Below, piece after piece: positions 7,484 through 15,186 of a stretch of 33,070 bases of DNA; position 1 is the stretch's first letter, and the number at the start of each line of letters is the position of its first letter. The notes under the pieces were generated by a model, which did no database searches, had not been told where the DNA came from, and saw only the letters and a list, made by a program, of their open reading frames with translations. This DNA is from Burkholderiaceae bacterium (GTDB taxonomy: Bacteria; Pseudomonadota; Gammaproteobacteria; Burkholderiales; Burkholderiaceae_D): contig JAOASL010000037.1 of the NCBI GenBank assembly GCA_030158675.1, positions 1 through 33,070 of the forward strand, given 5' to 3'. A program made the position numbers and the translations under genes.

Positions 7484-9256
7484 TCAGCCCGGCCGACCGA
7501 CCATATCCACAATCCGGAAACTTGCCGGTTTCAGCTCGCCGTTAAGCAAGCGTTCCCACACCAGCTTGTCCTTCGCTTCGGGTTGACTCGAGGTGAATTC
7601 GACCAGAGCCCTGAACGCGCCCTGTCCCCAGGTCGGCATCTCGACCTGCAGTTTCACGAATTCTTCCGGACCGGGATGCGGCCTCGCTTCCCTCCAACCG
7701 AAACGCGCAATGAATACGTCTGCCGGCACCTGCAGCGTGTGGGAAACTTTTGCGGCGTGCGGTCCAAAAATGTCATTCAGCGTCGCCAGGGTCAGCCCGG
7801 GATTCAAGCGCTCAAGTCGTTCAAGGTGCGACAACAAGCGGCTTTCCGGCAGATCCTTACTCTCTGCGATCTCCGACAGATCCCATGGCAAGGCGAGTTC
7901 CTTTAAATACGCATTGCCGGATATCGGCTCGAGAAGGTCGATGAATTCCGGCCGATACATCTTTTCGCGGCTTTCGGTGGCGCAGCCTGATATGTCGCCA
8001 GCAAATCCCATCACAGACAATTTCCGTATCGAGCGATTTTCGGCGACCGCCTGTGCCAGCCCTTGCAGATCATGCCAATGATCCTGAGCGAGCGACGCAG
8101 CCTGCAGATTGAACTCTTCCAGCTGCTGGTTTTCGCGTACCCATGAAGCCAGTTCACCTTGGGGGTCTGAGAAACAACGCATCTTCAAATCGAAGCGCCT
8201 GACCTTCAGCAGTGAAAAATCCATCTGAAATTCGGGCGACGGGACGCCCTCGAAACGCAGCGAGAACATCTGTAGTTCCTTATGCTCCTGCAGGAAAGTC
8301 CGCCAGCTTTCACCGGGCGCCCAGCAACGCTCACTTGAAGTCACGCTGAGATTTTGCAAGCGCGGGAATCTCGGACCGATGGCCCCAAGTGCATCGGCGG
8401 CGGCGGTCTGGCTGTCTGTGTGAATGGCCAGATGGCGCACGCTGTGGCCACACCCGAACTGTGACAATGCCTCGGTCAGACTCTGGCTCCGCAAAAGGGT
8501 GAGGCTGACCAGCTCGAGACGGCCGTTCTCCAAGGCAGGCGGTACTGTCGTGGCCCGAGGCTTCTGAAGCGAGCCATGGCGCTGCGAACCCATCGTCAAC
8601 GCCAGTTCACGCGACAGCGTGGCAGCATGCTGCGCCTGCCCGTCGATCAGCGGGTTCAGTAGCGCCGGCAAGTCTTGCGTCGCCAGATCAATCGCCAGCG
8701 ATAGCGACTTCCAGCCCGAAGCCGCCGCCAGCCCTGCCATCAGCTCCGGTGTCGCTTCGCTTTGAATCACCACATGCGTGCGCCTGCAACCAAGCCGAAA
8801 ACCGATTTCATGGTCACTCAAGCGCGCCTTTCGAGGCAGCGTAGACAGATCGCCGATCTGAAAATGAAAACGCGCGACGGTCAATCCCGAAAACTTCATT
8901 TCAGTGCGATTGAATTGGATCCAACCGTCATCAGTGGCCAGCTCCCGAATCACACCGTTCTCGACCAGCGCCCCGGCGTCATCCCAGCGAAAACGTCGCA
9001 GCGTTTCAGCCCATGAGCGGGAACAGATCGCCAGAGATCGCCGTGTGCTCCCCTTCATCTGCTGAAGTAGTTGATGAATGACATCGTTCGGCAGTACGCC
9101 AAACGGCGATACGGCCGGCCCTCTGGGCGCCATCACCGGGCCAGCGCATGTTTGAGTCCCGTCGGCGCGGCGTCGCTTCGCAGCGGGAGCTTCCAGAAGC
9201 GCGTCGGTCGACGTGCGCTTGTTCCATTGAGAGGTACCGTCTGTTGGCAGCGCCAT
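7484..9256 (-). CDS. F-box-like, leucine-rich-repeat protein; candidate eukaryote-directed effector
   Basis: Not a family I can name. The 590-residue protein has no signal peptide or membrane segment. Residues 1-50 are polar and disorder-prone, with a basic cluster AAKRRRADG at 25-33 like a nuclear-localisation signal. Residues 52-90 resemble an F-box: FGVLPNDVIHQLLQQM, then SLAICSRSWAETL and a closing RFRW. From about 247 there are LRR strands of the form [LVI]xx[LFV]x[LIV] starting at 247, 273, 300, 328, 352, 379, 410 and 451, mostly 24-28 residues apart; one more may start at 182. The tail (about 520-590) has no clear motif. The ATG at 9256 is chosen because AAGGAG lies 6 nt before it; the frame opens 8 codons earlier. 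It starts 39 bp after nasA on the same strand. The layout recalls the F-box/LRR GALA effectors of Ralstonia, but no GALA motif is seen. Confidence 0.72.
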   Translation of the reverse strand: MALPTDGTSQWNKRTSTDALLEAPAAKRRRADGTQTCAGPVMAPRGPAVSPFGVLPNDVIHQLLQQMKGSTRRSLAICSRSWAETLRRFRWDDAGALVENGVIRELATDDGWIQFNRTEMKFSGLTVARFHFQIGDLSTLPRKARLSDHEIGFRLGCRRTHVVIQSEATPELMAGLAAASGWKSLSLAIDLATQDLPALLNPLIDGQAQHAATLSRELALTMGSQRHGSLQKPRATTVPPALENGRLELVSLTLLRSQSLTEALSQFGCGHSVRHLAIHTDSQTAAADALGAIGPRFPRLQNLSVTSSERCWAPGESWRTFLQEHKELQMFSLRFEGVPSPEFQMDFSLLKVRRFDLKMRCFSDPQGELASWVRENQQLEEFNLQAASLAQDHWHDLQGLAQAVAENRSIRKLSVMGFAGDISGCATESREKMYRPEFIDLLEPISGNAYLKELALPWDLSEIAESKDLPESRLLSHLERLERLNPGLTLATLNDIFGPHAAKVSHTLQVPADVFIARFGWREARPHPGPEEFVKLQVEMPTWGQGAFRALVEFTSSQPEAKDKLVWERLLNGELKPASFRIVDMVGRPG

Positions 9257-9295
9257 GTTCATCTCCTTCGAAATGAGCATGGGTGCCAGGAACTC

Positions 9296-12049
9296 TCAAT
9301 GAGGTTCGGGTGCTTGCAAAAATTTGACGCGTCCTGATTGGGAGGCAAGCACTTTCAATTCAGGCACGCAGGAACCGCAACTGGTCCCGCATTTGAGTCG
9401 CTCTTTCAGCACATCGACCCGCGTCGCCAGATCGGCATCCGATGTACCAGCCAACACTTCAGCAATGTCGGCCTGCGCAATATTGAAACAATTGCAGACG
9501 ATCTTTCCGCGCTCCCTGAAGCCTTGCGGCGGCTGGGCGCTTGGCTGCAATAACTGTCGACCCAACTCCGCCACCGGTCGCTCTTCTTCGAGGAAGGCGC
9601 GCAACCAGCGCTCGGCCGCGACATCGCCGGCCAGTGATACCGCCGCCAGCCTGCCGTCGGCCACGCGCACGCGGCGCGACACCGAGCGACGCGCATCGTC
9701 ATAGCGCAGCACATCAAGGGCATCGAGTTCGAATCCCTGCTGTATCGCCGCGACATCAACCGCCTGTTCATTCGCAGCCCGGAACAGCACGCCGATCTTG
9801 TCCCGACCGAACAGCGTCACCGACGCAAAAGCACACTTCTTCATCTGCTCGCGCAGCATGCGCTGCAACAGCAAAGCCTGATCCTGTTCAACCCAACCGA
9901 AAGCGAGGAAGCGCCAGGGCAGATCGACTTTCCTGATTGCCACCGCTGCATGTTTGAGCTCAGGCTGCTTCGACACCGGATCGACGGCCGGCAAGGTCAG
10001 TCCGTTCACGCCAAGCGCATCGCGACCGCCGAGGTACTCGTCACCCCAGTGCATCGCAATGTAGGCATGCCCGCTGCGCATCTCATCACTGACCTGCACC
10101 GGTACAATCTGCGCGCCGCGCCGGCTCTTCACTTCGACCAGATCGCCGTCGGAAAGAAAGCGCCGCTGCAGATCCTCGGCCGCCATCAACACCACCGGTT
10201 CCGGCGCATGCGCGAACAACTGCGCAACTGTGCCGGTACGGCTCATGCCGTGCCACTGGTCACGCAGGCGACCCGTATTCAGCCTGAACGGGAAACGCGG
10301 ATCGACTTTTTCTGCGACCGGCTGCCAGACCGTGTTGGCGAATTTTGCGCGGCCACTTGCAGTCGGAAAAATGCCGTCCTCATACAGGCGCTGGCGGCCC
10401 GCCGTGGCACCCGCAGGAAAAGGCCATTGCTGCGGCCCCTTGTCCGCCAGCAGCGCATATGACAGGCCGGTGATATCGAGATCGCGCCCCCGCGTCGATT
10501 CGCGATGTTCGTTCCACACCTGCTCGGGCGTCTCGTAAGGAAACAGCGCATGCGGTTGTCCACGCAGGGCCTCGATGCGACGCGCTATGTCGACCACGAT
10601 CTCCCAGTCATGCCGCGCCTGCCCGGGCTTCGGCAACACCGGGTTCACCCGCGTGATGCGGCGCTCCGAATTCGTGACCGTGCCCTCTTTTTCGCCCCAG
10701 CTGGTCGCCGGCAGCAGCACATCCGCAAAGGCCGCGGTGGCGGTGGTCGCATAGGCTTCCTGCACGATCACCAGCTCGGCCCGCTGCAGCGCCTCGCGCA
10801 CCAGTTTCTGGTCGGGCAGCGATTGCGCGGGATTGGTACAGGCAATCCACAGAATCTTGATCTCGCCGTTGCGCACAGCCTCGAACATCTCGATCGCGCT
10901 CTTGCCGGGCGTCGCCGGTACATCGTCGACGCCCCACAGCGTGGCCACTTCGGCGCGATGCGCGGGATTGGCCAGGTCACGGTGCGCAGACAGCAGATTC
11001 GACAGCCCGCCAACTTCCCGTCCGCCCATTGCATTCGGCTGCCCGGTCAGCGAGAACGGTCCCGCGCCCGGCTTGCCGATCTGCCGCGTCGCGAGATGCA
11101 GATTGATCAGCGCCGCATTTTTGGCGGTGCCCTGCGTGCTCTGATTCAGGCCCTGACAGTACAGTGAGAGCGCCGCTTTTGCGTTGCCGAACCAGCGCGC
11201 CGCTATCACAAGATCCTCTTCGCGAATGCCGCAGGTCTGCGCGACGAAGGCCGGCGTGTAATCGCGTACGGTCGCCTTCAGTTCGGCAAAACCCTCCGTG
11301 TGATTGGCGATGAAATCCAGATCGACACGGTCCTCCCAAAGACACAGATGCAGCATGCCGTTGAACAGCGCGACATCGGTGCCGGGCAAGATAGGCAGGA
11401 ACAGATCGGCATCGCGCGCCGTATCGGTACGGCGCGGGTCGACGACGATCAGCTTCAGGTCGGGATTTGTCCTGCGCGCGTCCTCGATACGGCGGTACAG
11501 GATGGGATGCGCATACGCCGTGTTCGATCCGACGATGAAGATCAGGTCCGCATGGTCGAGGTCTTCATAGCAGGCCGGTGGTGCGTCGGCGCCCAGTGTC
11601 TGCTTGTAGCCCGCGACAGCACTCGACATGCACAGCCGAGAGTTGGTATCGATATTGTTCGTGCGCAGTAAGCCCTTCGCGAGCTTGTTGAACACGTAGT
11701 AGTCCTCGGTCAGCAACTGGCCGGACACATACAGGCCGACGCTGTCCGGGCCATGCCGGTGGATCGTCTCGGCGATCTGGCTGGCAACGAAGCCGGCGGC
11801 TTCGTCCCACGACACATCCGCGCGCGGTTCAGCGCGCGATGCGCGCAGCTGTGGCGCGAGCAGCCGCACCTGTTGCTGCAGCGCCGGCTGCATCGTCAGG
11901 TGCAGCGTACTGCCCTTGGTGCACAGGCGGCCAAAATTGGCCGGATGGTCAGGATCACCGCGCACCGCAGTGATCGTGTCGCCGTCGGTGCTCACGATCA
12001 TGCCGCAGCCCGTGCCGCAATAACAGCAGGTGGTCTTGACTTCCTTCAT
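9296..12049 (-). CDS. nasA: Assimilatory nitrate reductase, large subunit with C-terminal [2Fe-2S] domain
   Basis: Cytosolic molybdoenzyme that reduces nitrate to nitrite for nitrogen assimilation. The 917-residue protein has an N-terminal [4Fe-4S] site with C8, C11, C15 and C43. The bis-MGD molybdopterin fold follows, with C140 (SRLCMSSA) as the likely Mo ligand. The pterin-binding segments include LIFIVGSNTAYAHP and QPNAMGGREVGG. The C-terminal BFD-like [2Fe-2S] domain has C852/C854 and C891/C894, as in Klebsiella-type NasA. That domain probably takes electrons from a flavoprotein partner. No separate NasB/NasC reductase gene is adjacent, so the electron donor is not seen in the window. The ATG overlaps the nirD stop as ATGA, so it is translationally coupled to nirBD. 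Confidence 0.95.
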   Translation of the reverse strand: MKEVKTTCCYCGTGCGMIVSTDGDTITAVRGDPDHPANFGRLCTKGSTLHLTMQPALQQQVRLLAPQLRASRAEPRADVSWDEAAGFVASQIAETIHRHGPDSVGLYVSGQLLTEDYYVFNKLAKGLLRTNNIDTNSRLCMSSAVAGYKQTLGADAPPACYEDLDHADLIFIVGSNTAYAHPILYRRIEDARRTNPDLKLIVVDPRRTDTARDADLFLPILPGTDVALFNGMLHLCLWEDRVDLDFIANHTEGFAELKATVRDYTPAFVAQTCGIREEDLVIAARWFGNAKAALSLYCQGLNQSTQGTAKNAALINLHLATRQIGKPGAGPFSLTGQPNAMGGREVGGLSNLLSAHRDLANPAHRAEVATLWGVDDVPATPGKSAIEMFEAVRNGEIKILWIACTNPAQSLPDQKLVREALQRAELVIVQEAYATTATAAFADVLLPATSWGEKEGTVTNSERRITRVNPVLPKPGQARHDWEIVVDIARRIEALRGQPHALFPYETPEQVWNEHRESTRGRDLDITGLSYALLADKGPQQWPFPAGATAGRQRLYEDGIFPTASGRAKFANTVWQPVAEKVDPRFPFRLNTGRLRDQWHGMSRTGTVAQLFAHAPEPVVLMAAEDLQRRFLSDGDLVEVKSRRGAQIVPVQVSDEMRSGHAYIAMHWGDEYLGGRDALGVNGLTLPAVDPVSKQPELKHAAVAIRKVDLPWRFLAFGWVEQDQALLLQRMLREQMKKCAFASVTLFGRDKIGVLFRAANEQAVDVAAIQQGFELDALDVLRYDDARRSVSRRVRVADGRLAAVSLAGDVAAERWLRAFLEEERPVAELGRQLLQPSAQPPQGFRERGKIVCNCFNIAQADIAEVLAGTSDADLATRVDVLKERLKCGTSCGSCVPELKVLASQSGRVKFLQAPEPH

Positions 12050-12393
12050 GTCGCCTGCTGCGAATCGGCGTTCAGTTCATTCAGGTCGAGGAAGACGTTG
12101 CCGTCCTCGATTTTCACGCTGAACTTCTGTGTGCAGCCTTCATCGGGCGAGACAGCGCAACCGCTTGGCAATTCAATGTTCCAGTTGTGCAGCGGGCAGG
12201 CGACGCGCTCGCCGAATACGATGCCCTGCGACAGTGGGCCGCCCTTGTGCGGGCATTTATCGAGCAGCGCGAAGACCTTGTCCTCGCTGTTGCGGAAAAT
12301 GGCGACATCATCGGCGGTGGCGCGATTGACGACGCGTGCACCGAGCACCGGAATGTCATTGACGGCACAAATGGGTTTCCATTGTTGGGGCAT
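12046..12393 (-). CDS. nirD: Nitrite reductase (NADH) small subunit, Rieske type
   Basis: Small subunit of the NADH-dependent siroheme nitrite reductase NirBD, which reduces nitrite to ammonium in the cytosol. The 115-residue protein has a Rieske-like fold. C47 and H49 (CPHKGGPL) and C66 and H69 (CPLHNW) are all present, so it should bind a [2Fe-2S] cluster, unlike E. coli NirD, which lacks the ligands. The frame is open far upstream, but the ATG at 12393 gives the family start MPQQWKPICAVNDIP and follows AGGATCC. It stands 86 bp after nirB, with a strong hairpin between them, and its stop overlaps the nasA start by 4 bp. Confidence 0.95.
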   Translation of the reverse strand: MPQQWKPICAVNDIPVLGARVVNRATADDVAIFRNSEDKVFALLDKCPHKGGPLSQGIVFGERVACPLHNWNIELPSGCAVSPDEGCTQKFSVKIEDGNVFLDLNELNADSQQAT

Positions 12394-12434
12394 GGTGGAT
12401 CCTGTCGAATCTGAGTTCTGAAGTGTCGGGCAAG

Positions 12435-12457
12435 GGGTCCCGATTTTCACGGGACCC
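12435..12457 (-). other. Strong mRNA hairpin between nirB and nirD
   Basis: Perfect 8-bp GC-rich stem GGGTCCCG (12435-12442) with CGGGACCC (12450-12457) and a 7-nt loop. On the minus-strand RNA it is followed by CUUGCC, not a U-run, so it is not a normal intrinsic terminator. It lies in an 86-bp gap inside an otherwise tightly packed operon. It may act as an mRNA processing or stability element that lets NirB be made in a different amount from NirD and NasA. Confidence 0.65.
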
Positions 12458-12479
12458 ATGATCTTTAACGGGCGCGGGC

Positions 12480-14918
12480 TTACACTGCCAGCGGCACAAA
12501 CTGCCGCGCGTCCACCCGCGCCTCGGACTGCTGTTGCCACGGATCCGGTTCACCGTCGAGCGAGAACAGCAGGCGCTCGTACAGGGCCTTACGGCGTTCG
12601 TGATCCTCCACAATCGCCTTCTTCACGTAGTCCAGTCCCATACGCGACACGTAATGCACCGTGCGCTCCAGATACCAGCCTTCCTCACGATACAACTGCA
12701 GGAACGCGCCGGAATACTCCATCACCTCTTCATGCGTCTTCAGCTTGCACAGGAATTGCGCCACCTCGGTCTTGATGCCGCCGTTCCCGGCCACATAAAT
12801 CTCCCAGCCGGAATCGACGCCGATCACGCCAACGTCCTTGATGCCGGCCTCGGCGCAGTTACGCGGGCAACCCGACACCGCCAGCTTCACCTTGTGCGGC
12901 GCATACATGCGTGCCAGCGCGCGCTCAAGTTGCTGGCCCATCAGCGTCGAATTTTGCGTACCAAAGCGGCACCATTCGGAACCGACACAGGTCTTCACCG
13001 TGCGCAGCCCTTTCGCATAGCCGAGGCCGGAAGGCATGCCGAGGTCTTTCCAGACCGCCGGCAGGTCAGCCTTCTTCACGCCGAGCAGGTCGATGCGCTG
13101 GCCGCCGGTGACTTTCACCGTCGGAATCTGGAATTTGTCGACCACGTCGGCAATGCGGCGCAATTCGGACGCATTGGTCTCGCCGCCCCACATGCGCGGG
13201 ATCACCGAGTATGTGCCGTCTTTCTGAATGTTTGCGTGCGCGCGCTCGTTGATGAAGCGCGACTGCGGATCGTCCCTGGCCTCATGCGGCCAGGTCGAGA
13301 TCAGGTAGTAGTTCAGCGCGGGACGGCAACTCGCGCAGCCGTTCGGTGTGCGCCATTCGAAAAACTGCATCACCGCCGGAATCGTCAGCAGCTTTTGCGC
13401 GCGGATAGTGTCACGCACTTCCTGATGCGTATAGTCGGTACAGCCGCAGACTGGCTTGGTCTTCGGCGTAGACGAATAATCACCGCCGGCAGTGGCTACC
13501 AGAATCTGTTCGACCAGACCCGTGCACGAACCGCAGGACGCCGAAGCCTTGGTGTGCTTTTTCACGTCGTCCAGCGTGAATAGACCCTTTTCCTTGATCG
13601 CCTTGACGATCGCCCCCTTGCAGACACCATTGCAGCCACAGACTTCGGCCGTGTCCGGCATGCTCGCCGCCTGGCTGAAACCTTCGTGGCCCACATCACC
13701 CGGACGGCCGAGGTTGGCCTCGCCAAACATCAGCGAGTCGCGGATCTCGGCGATGTTCTTGCCCTCGCGGACCAGGCGGAAATACCAGCTGCCGTCCACT
13801 GTGTCGCCATACAGGCAGGCACCGACCAGCTTGTCGTCCCTGATCACCAGCTTCTTGTAAACGCCGCCGATCGGGTCGGACAACATGATTTCTTCCGTGC
13901 CCTCGCCGCCCATGAAGTCGCCGGCCGAGAACAGGTCGATGCCGGTGACTTTCAGCTTGGTCGATGTGATCGAACCCTGATAACGGCCGATGCCGAAGTT
14001 GGCCAGATGGTTGGCCGCGACCTTTGCCATTTCGAACAGCGGCGCCACCAGGCCGTAGGCGATGCCGCGATGGTTCACGCACTCACCGACCGCATAGATG
14101 CGCGGATCGAAGGTCTGCATGGTGTCGTTGACGACGATGCCGCGATTGCAATGCAGGCCGGCGGATTCCGCCAGCGTGGTGTTGGGCCGGATGCCGACGG
14201 CCATCACCACCAGATCGGCCGGCTGTTCGCTGCCGTCAGTAAAGCGGATCGCCTTCACATGGCCGCTGTCATCGCCAACCAATGCCTGCGTGTTCTTCTC
14301 CAGCAGAAAAGACAGGCCGCGATTCTCGAGTGATTTTTGCAGCATCTTCGCGGCGGTCGGATCCAGCTGGCGCTCCATCAGCGAGGCCGGCAGGTGAACC
14401 ACCGTCACGTCCATGCCGCGCAGCTTCAGTCCGTTGGCCGCCTCGAGACCGAGCAGCCCGCCGCCGATCACGATCGCATGCTTCTTTGTCTGCGACGCCG
14501 CAATCATCGCGTTAGTGTCAGCGATGTCGCGGTAGCCGATCACACCCTTCAGGTCCTTGCCGGGCACGGGCAGCATGAACGGATTCGATCCGGTCGCCAG
14601 CAGCAGCCGGTCGTATTCCGCCGTCGTGCCATCGTCCGCAATCACGACACGCCTGGCGCGATTGATTTGCGTGATCTTCTTGCCAACGTGCAGAGTGATC
14701 TGGTTTTCCGTATACCAGTCATAGTCGTTCAAGACGATCTCCTGAACGGTCTGTTCGCCAGACAGCACCGGCGACAACAAGATACGGTTGTAGTTCGGAT
14801 GAGGTTCTGCGCCGAAGACAGTGACGTCATAAATATCGGGCGCGATCTTGAGGATCTCTTCGAGTGTACGCACTCCGGCCATGCCATTGCCGACCATGAC
14901 CAATTTCAGCTTCTTCAT
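12480..14918 (-). CDS. nirB: Nitrite reductase (NADH) large subunit
   Basis: Catalytic subunit of NirBD: it takes electrons from NADH through FAD and Fe-S clusters to siroheme and makes ammonium from nitrite. The 812-residue protein shows the full set of domains. FAD and NADH Rossmann motifs lie at 10-15 (GNGMAG) and 152-157 (GGGLLG). Two BFD-type [2Fe-2S] domains follow, with C427/C429 and C462/C465, then C491/C493 and C528/C531. The siroheme/[4Fe-4S] site has C644, C650 (CVGSEWC), C684 and C688 (CPRNC). The open frame extends 36 codons upstream, but the ATG at 14918 follows AGGAGC by 4 nt and gives MKKLKLVMVGNGMAG, the normal start. It is the first gene of nirB-nirD-nasA, driven by a sigma-54 promoter about 53 bp upstream. 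Confidence 0.97.
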   Translation of the reverse strand: MKKLKLVMVGNGMAGVRTLEEILKIAPDIYDVTVFGAEPHPNYNRILLSPVLSGEQTVQEIVLNDYDWYTENQITLHVGKKITQINRARRVVIADDGTTAEYDRLLLATGSNPFMLPVPGKDLKGVIGYRDIADTNAMIAASQTKKHAIVIGGGLLGLEAANGLKLRGMDVTVVHLPASLMERQLDPTAAKMLQKSLENRGLSFLLEKNTQALVGDDSGHVKAIRFTDGSEQPADLVVMAVGIRPNTTLAESAGLHCNRGIVVNDTMQTFDPRIYAVGECVNHRGIAYGLVAPLFEMAKVAANHLANFGIGRYQGSITSTKLKVTGIDLFSAGDFMGGEGTEEIMLSDPIGGVYKKLVIRDDKLVGACLYGDTVDGSWYFRLVREGKNIAEIRDSLMFGEANLGRPGDVGHEGFSQAASMPDTAEVCGCNGVCKGAIVKAIKEKGLFTLDDVKKHTKASASCGSCTGLVEQILVATAGGDYSSTPKTKPVCGCTDYTHQEVRDTIRAQKLLTIPAVMQFFEWRTPNGCASCRPALNYYLISTWPHEARDDPQSRFINERAHANIQKDGTYSVIPRMWGGETNASELRRIADVVDKFQIPTVKVTGGQRIDLLGVKKADLPAVWKDLGMPSGLGYAKGLRTVKTCVGSEWCRFGTQNSTLMGQQLERALARMYAPHKVKLAVSGCPRNCAEAGIKDVGVIGVDSGWEIYVAGNGGIKTEVAQFLCKLKTHEEVMEYSGAFLQLYREEGWYLERTVHYVSRMGLDYVKKAIVEDHERRKALYERLLFSLDGEPDPWQQQSEARVDARQFVPLAV

Positions 14919-14936
14919 TAAAGCTCCTGCGGTTAC

Positions 14937-14969
14937 CGGCTTCGCCATTAAAGCCGTTTGAATTAAACG
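14937..14969 (-). promoter_or_regulatory. Candidate NasT/ANTAR-type double hairpin in the nirB leader
   Basis: On minus-strand RNA two adjacent hairpins fill the leader from the predicted start. The first has stem CGUUU/AAACG (14969-14955) with a 5-nt loop AAUUC. The second has stem CGGCUU/AAGCCG (14956-14937) plus a closing U-G pair and a hexaloop AAUGGC, with A in position 1 and G in position 4. ANTAR proteins are known to bind paired hairpins with A1/G4 hexaloops. Only the second loop fits, and no U-tract terminator follows, so a classic attenuator is not present. The AGGAG ribosome site lies 4-5 nt beyond the second stem, so an effect on translation is possible. Confidence 0.35.
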
Positions 14970-14981
14970 TGATCCCTGTTT

Positions 14982-14997
14982 AGCAAAAGCAGTGCCA
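14982..14997 (-). promoter_or_regulatory. Sigma-54 promoter for nirB-nirD-nasA
   Basis: The minus strand reads TGGCAC-TGCTT-TTGCT (14997 to 14982), an exact match to the sigma-54 consensus, with GG at -24 and GC at -12 correctly spaced. Transcription should begin near 14971 and leave a leader of about 53 nt. Sigma-54 control fits nitrogen-limitation control of nitrate assimilation. Confidence 0.85.
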
Positions 14998-15048
14998 GAG
15001 AAATTCACATCGAATTCGCACCGCAAGCAGGATTCACAAGGACATCAC

Positions 15049-15063
15049 GCACTGCTGCGGTGC
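15049..15063. promoter_or_regulatory. NtrC-like binding site 1
   Basis: GCAC-N7-GTGC palindrome (GCACTGCTGCGGTGC), with the half-site spacing of the NtrC consensus. Its centre lies about 85 bp upstream of the predicted nirB start and about 104 bp upstream of the narK start, normal positions for an enhancer serving two sigma-54 promoters. Confidence 0.65.
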
Positions 15064-15097
15064 GGCGTAGTCGGTCGGCGCACGCGTGAAGGACAAA

Positions 15098-15114
15098 TGC
15101 ACTTCGCTCGCGCA
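15098..15114. promoter_or_regulatory. NtrC-like binding site 2
   Basis: TGCAC-N7-GCGCA (15098-15114) matches the NtrC 17-mer with one mismatch in the right half. Its centre is 50 bp from site 1, close to five helical turns, so two NtrC dimers could bind the same face of the DNA. It lies about 54 bp from the narK start and about 135 bp from the nirB start. Confidence 0.45.
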
Positions 15115-15133
15115 AAAACCGGCACGATTCACA

Positions 15134-15149
15134 TGGCATAGCGCTTGCA
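15134..15149 (+). promoter_or_regulatory. Sigma-54 promoter for narK and the kinase/phosphatase gene
   Basis: TGGCAT-AGCGC-TTGCA: GG at -24 (15135-15136) and GC at -12 (15147-15148) with the correct 10 bp between, and a near-perfect consensus. Transcription should begin near 15160, 27 nt before the narK ATG. It points away from the nirB sigma-54 promoter, with both NtrC-like sites between the two. Confidence 0.82.
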
Positions 15150-15186
15150 AAGAGGAAGGCTCCACTTCACCGACGGCAACGGAGCC

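Noticed and set aside
9268-9288. TGGCAC upstream of the F-box/LRR gene as a sigma-54 promoter
   Set aside because: The -24 half is perfect, but the bases at -12 are CA rather than GC, so it should not work.
9257-9330. Plant-inducible (hrp-type TTCG-N15/16-TTCG) promoter for the F-box/LRR gene
   Set aside because: Only one TTCG lies near the start, and no correctly spaced partner was found. Type III co-regulation is not shown by the sequence.
12534-13583. Long plus-strand reading frame (349 codons) opposite nirB
   Set aside because: It lies wholly antisense to nirB, whose cofactor motifs are intact. Its Arg/His/Ala-rich product is typical of a GC-rich shadow frame.
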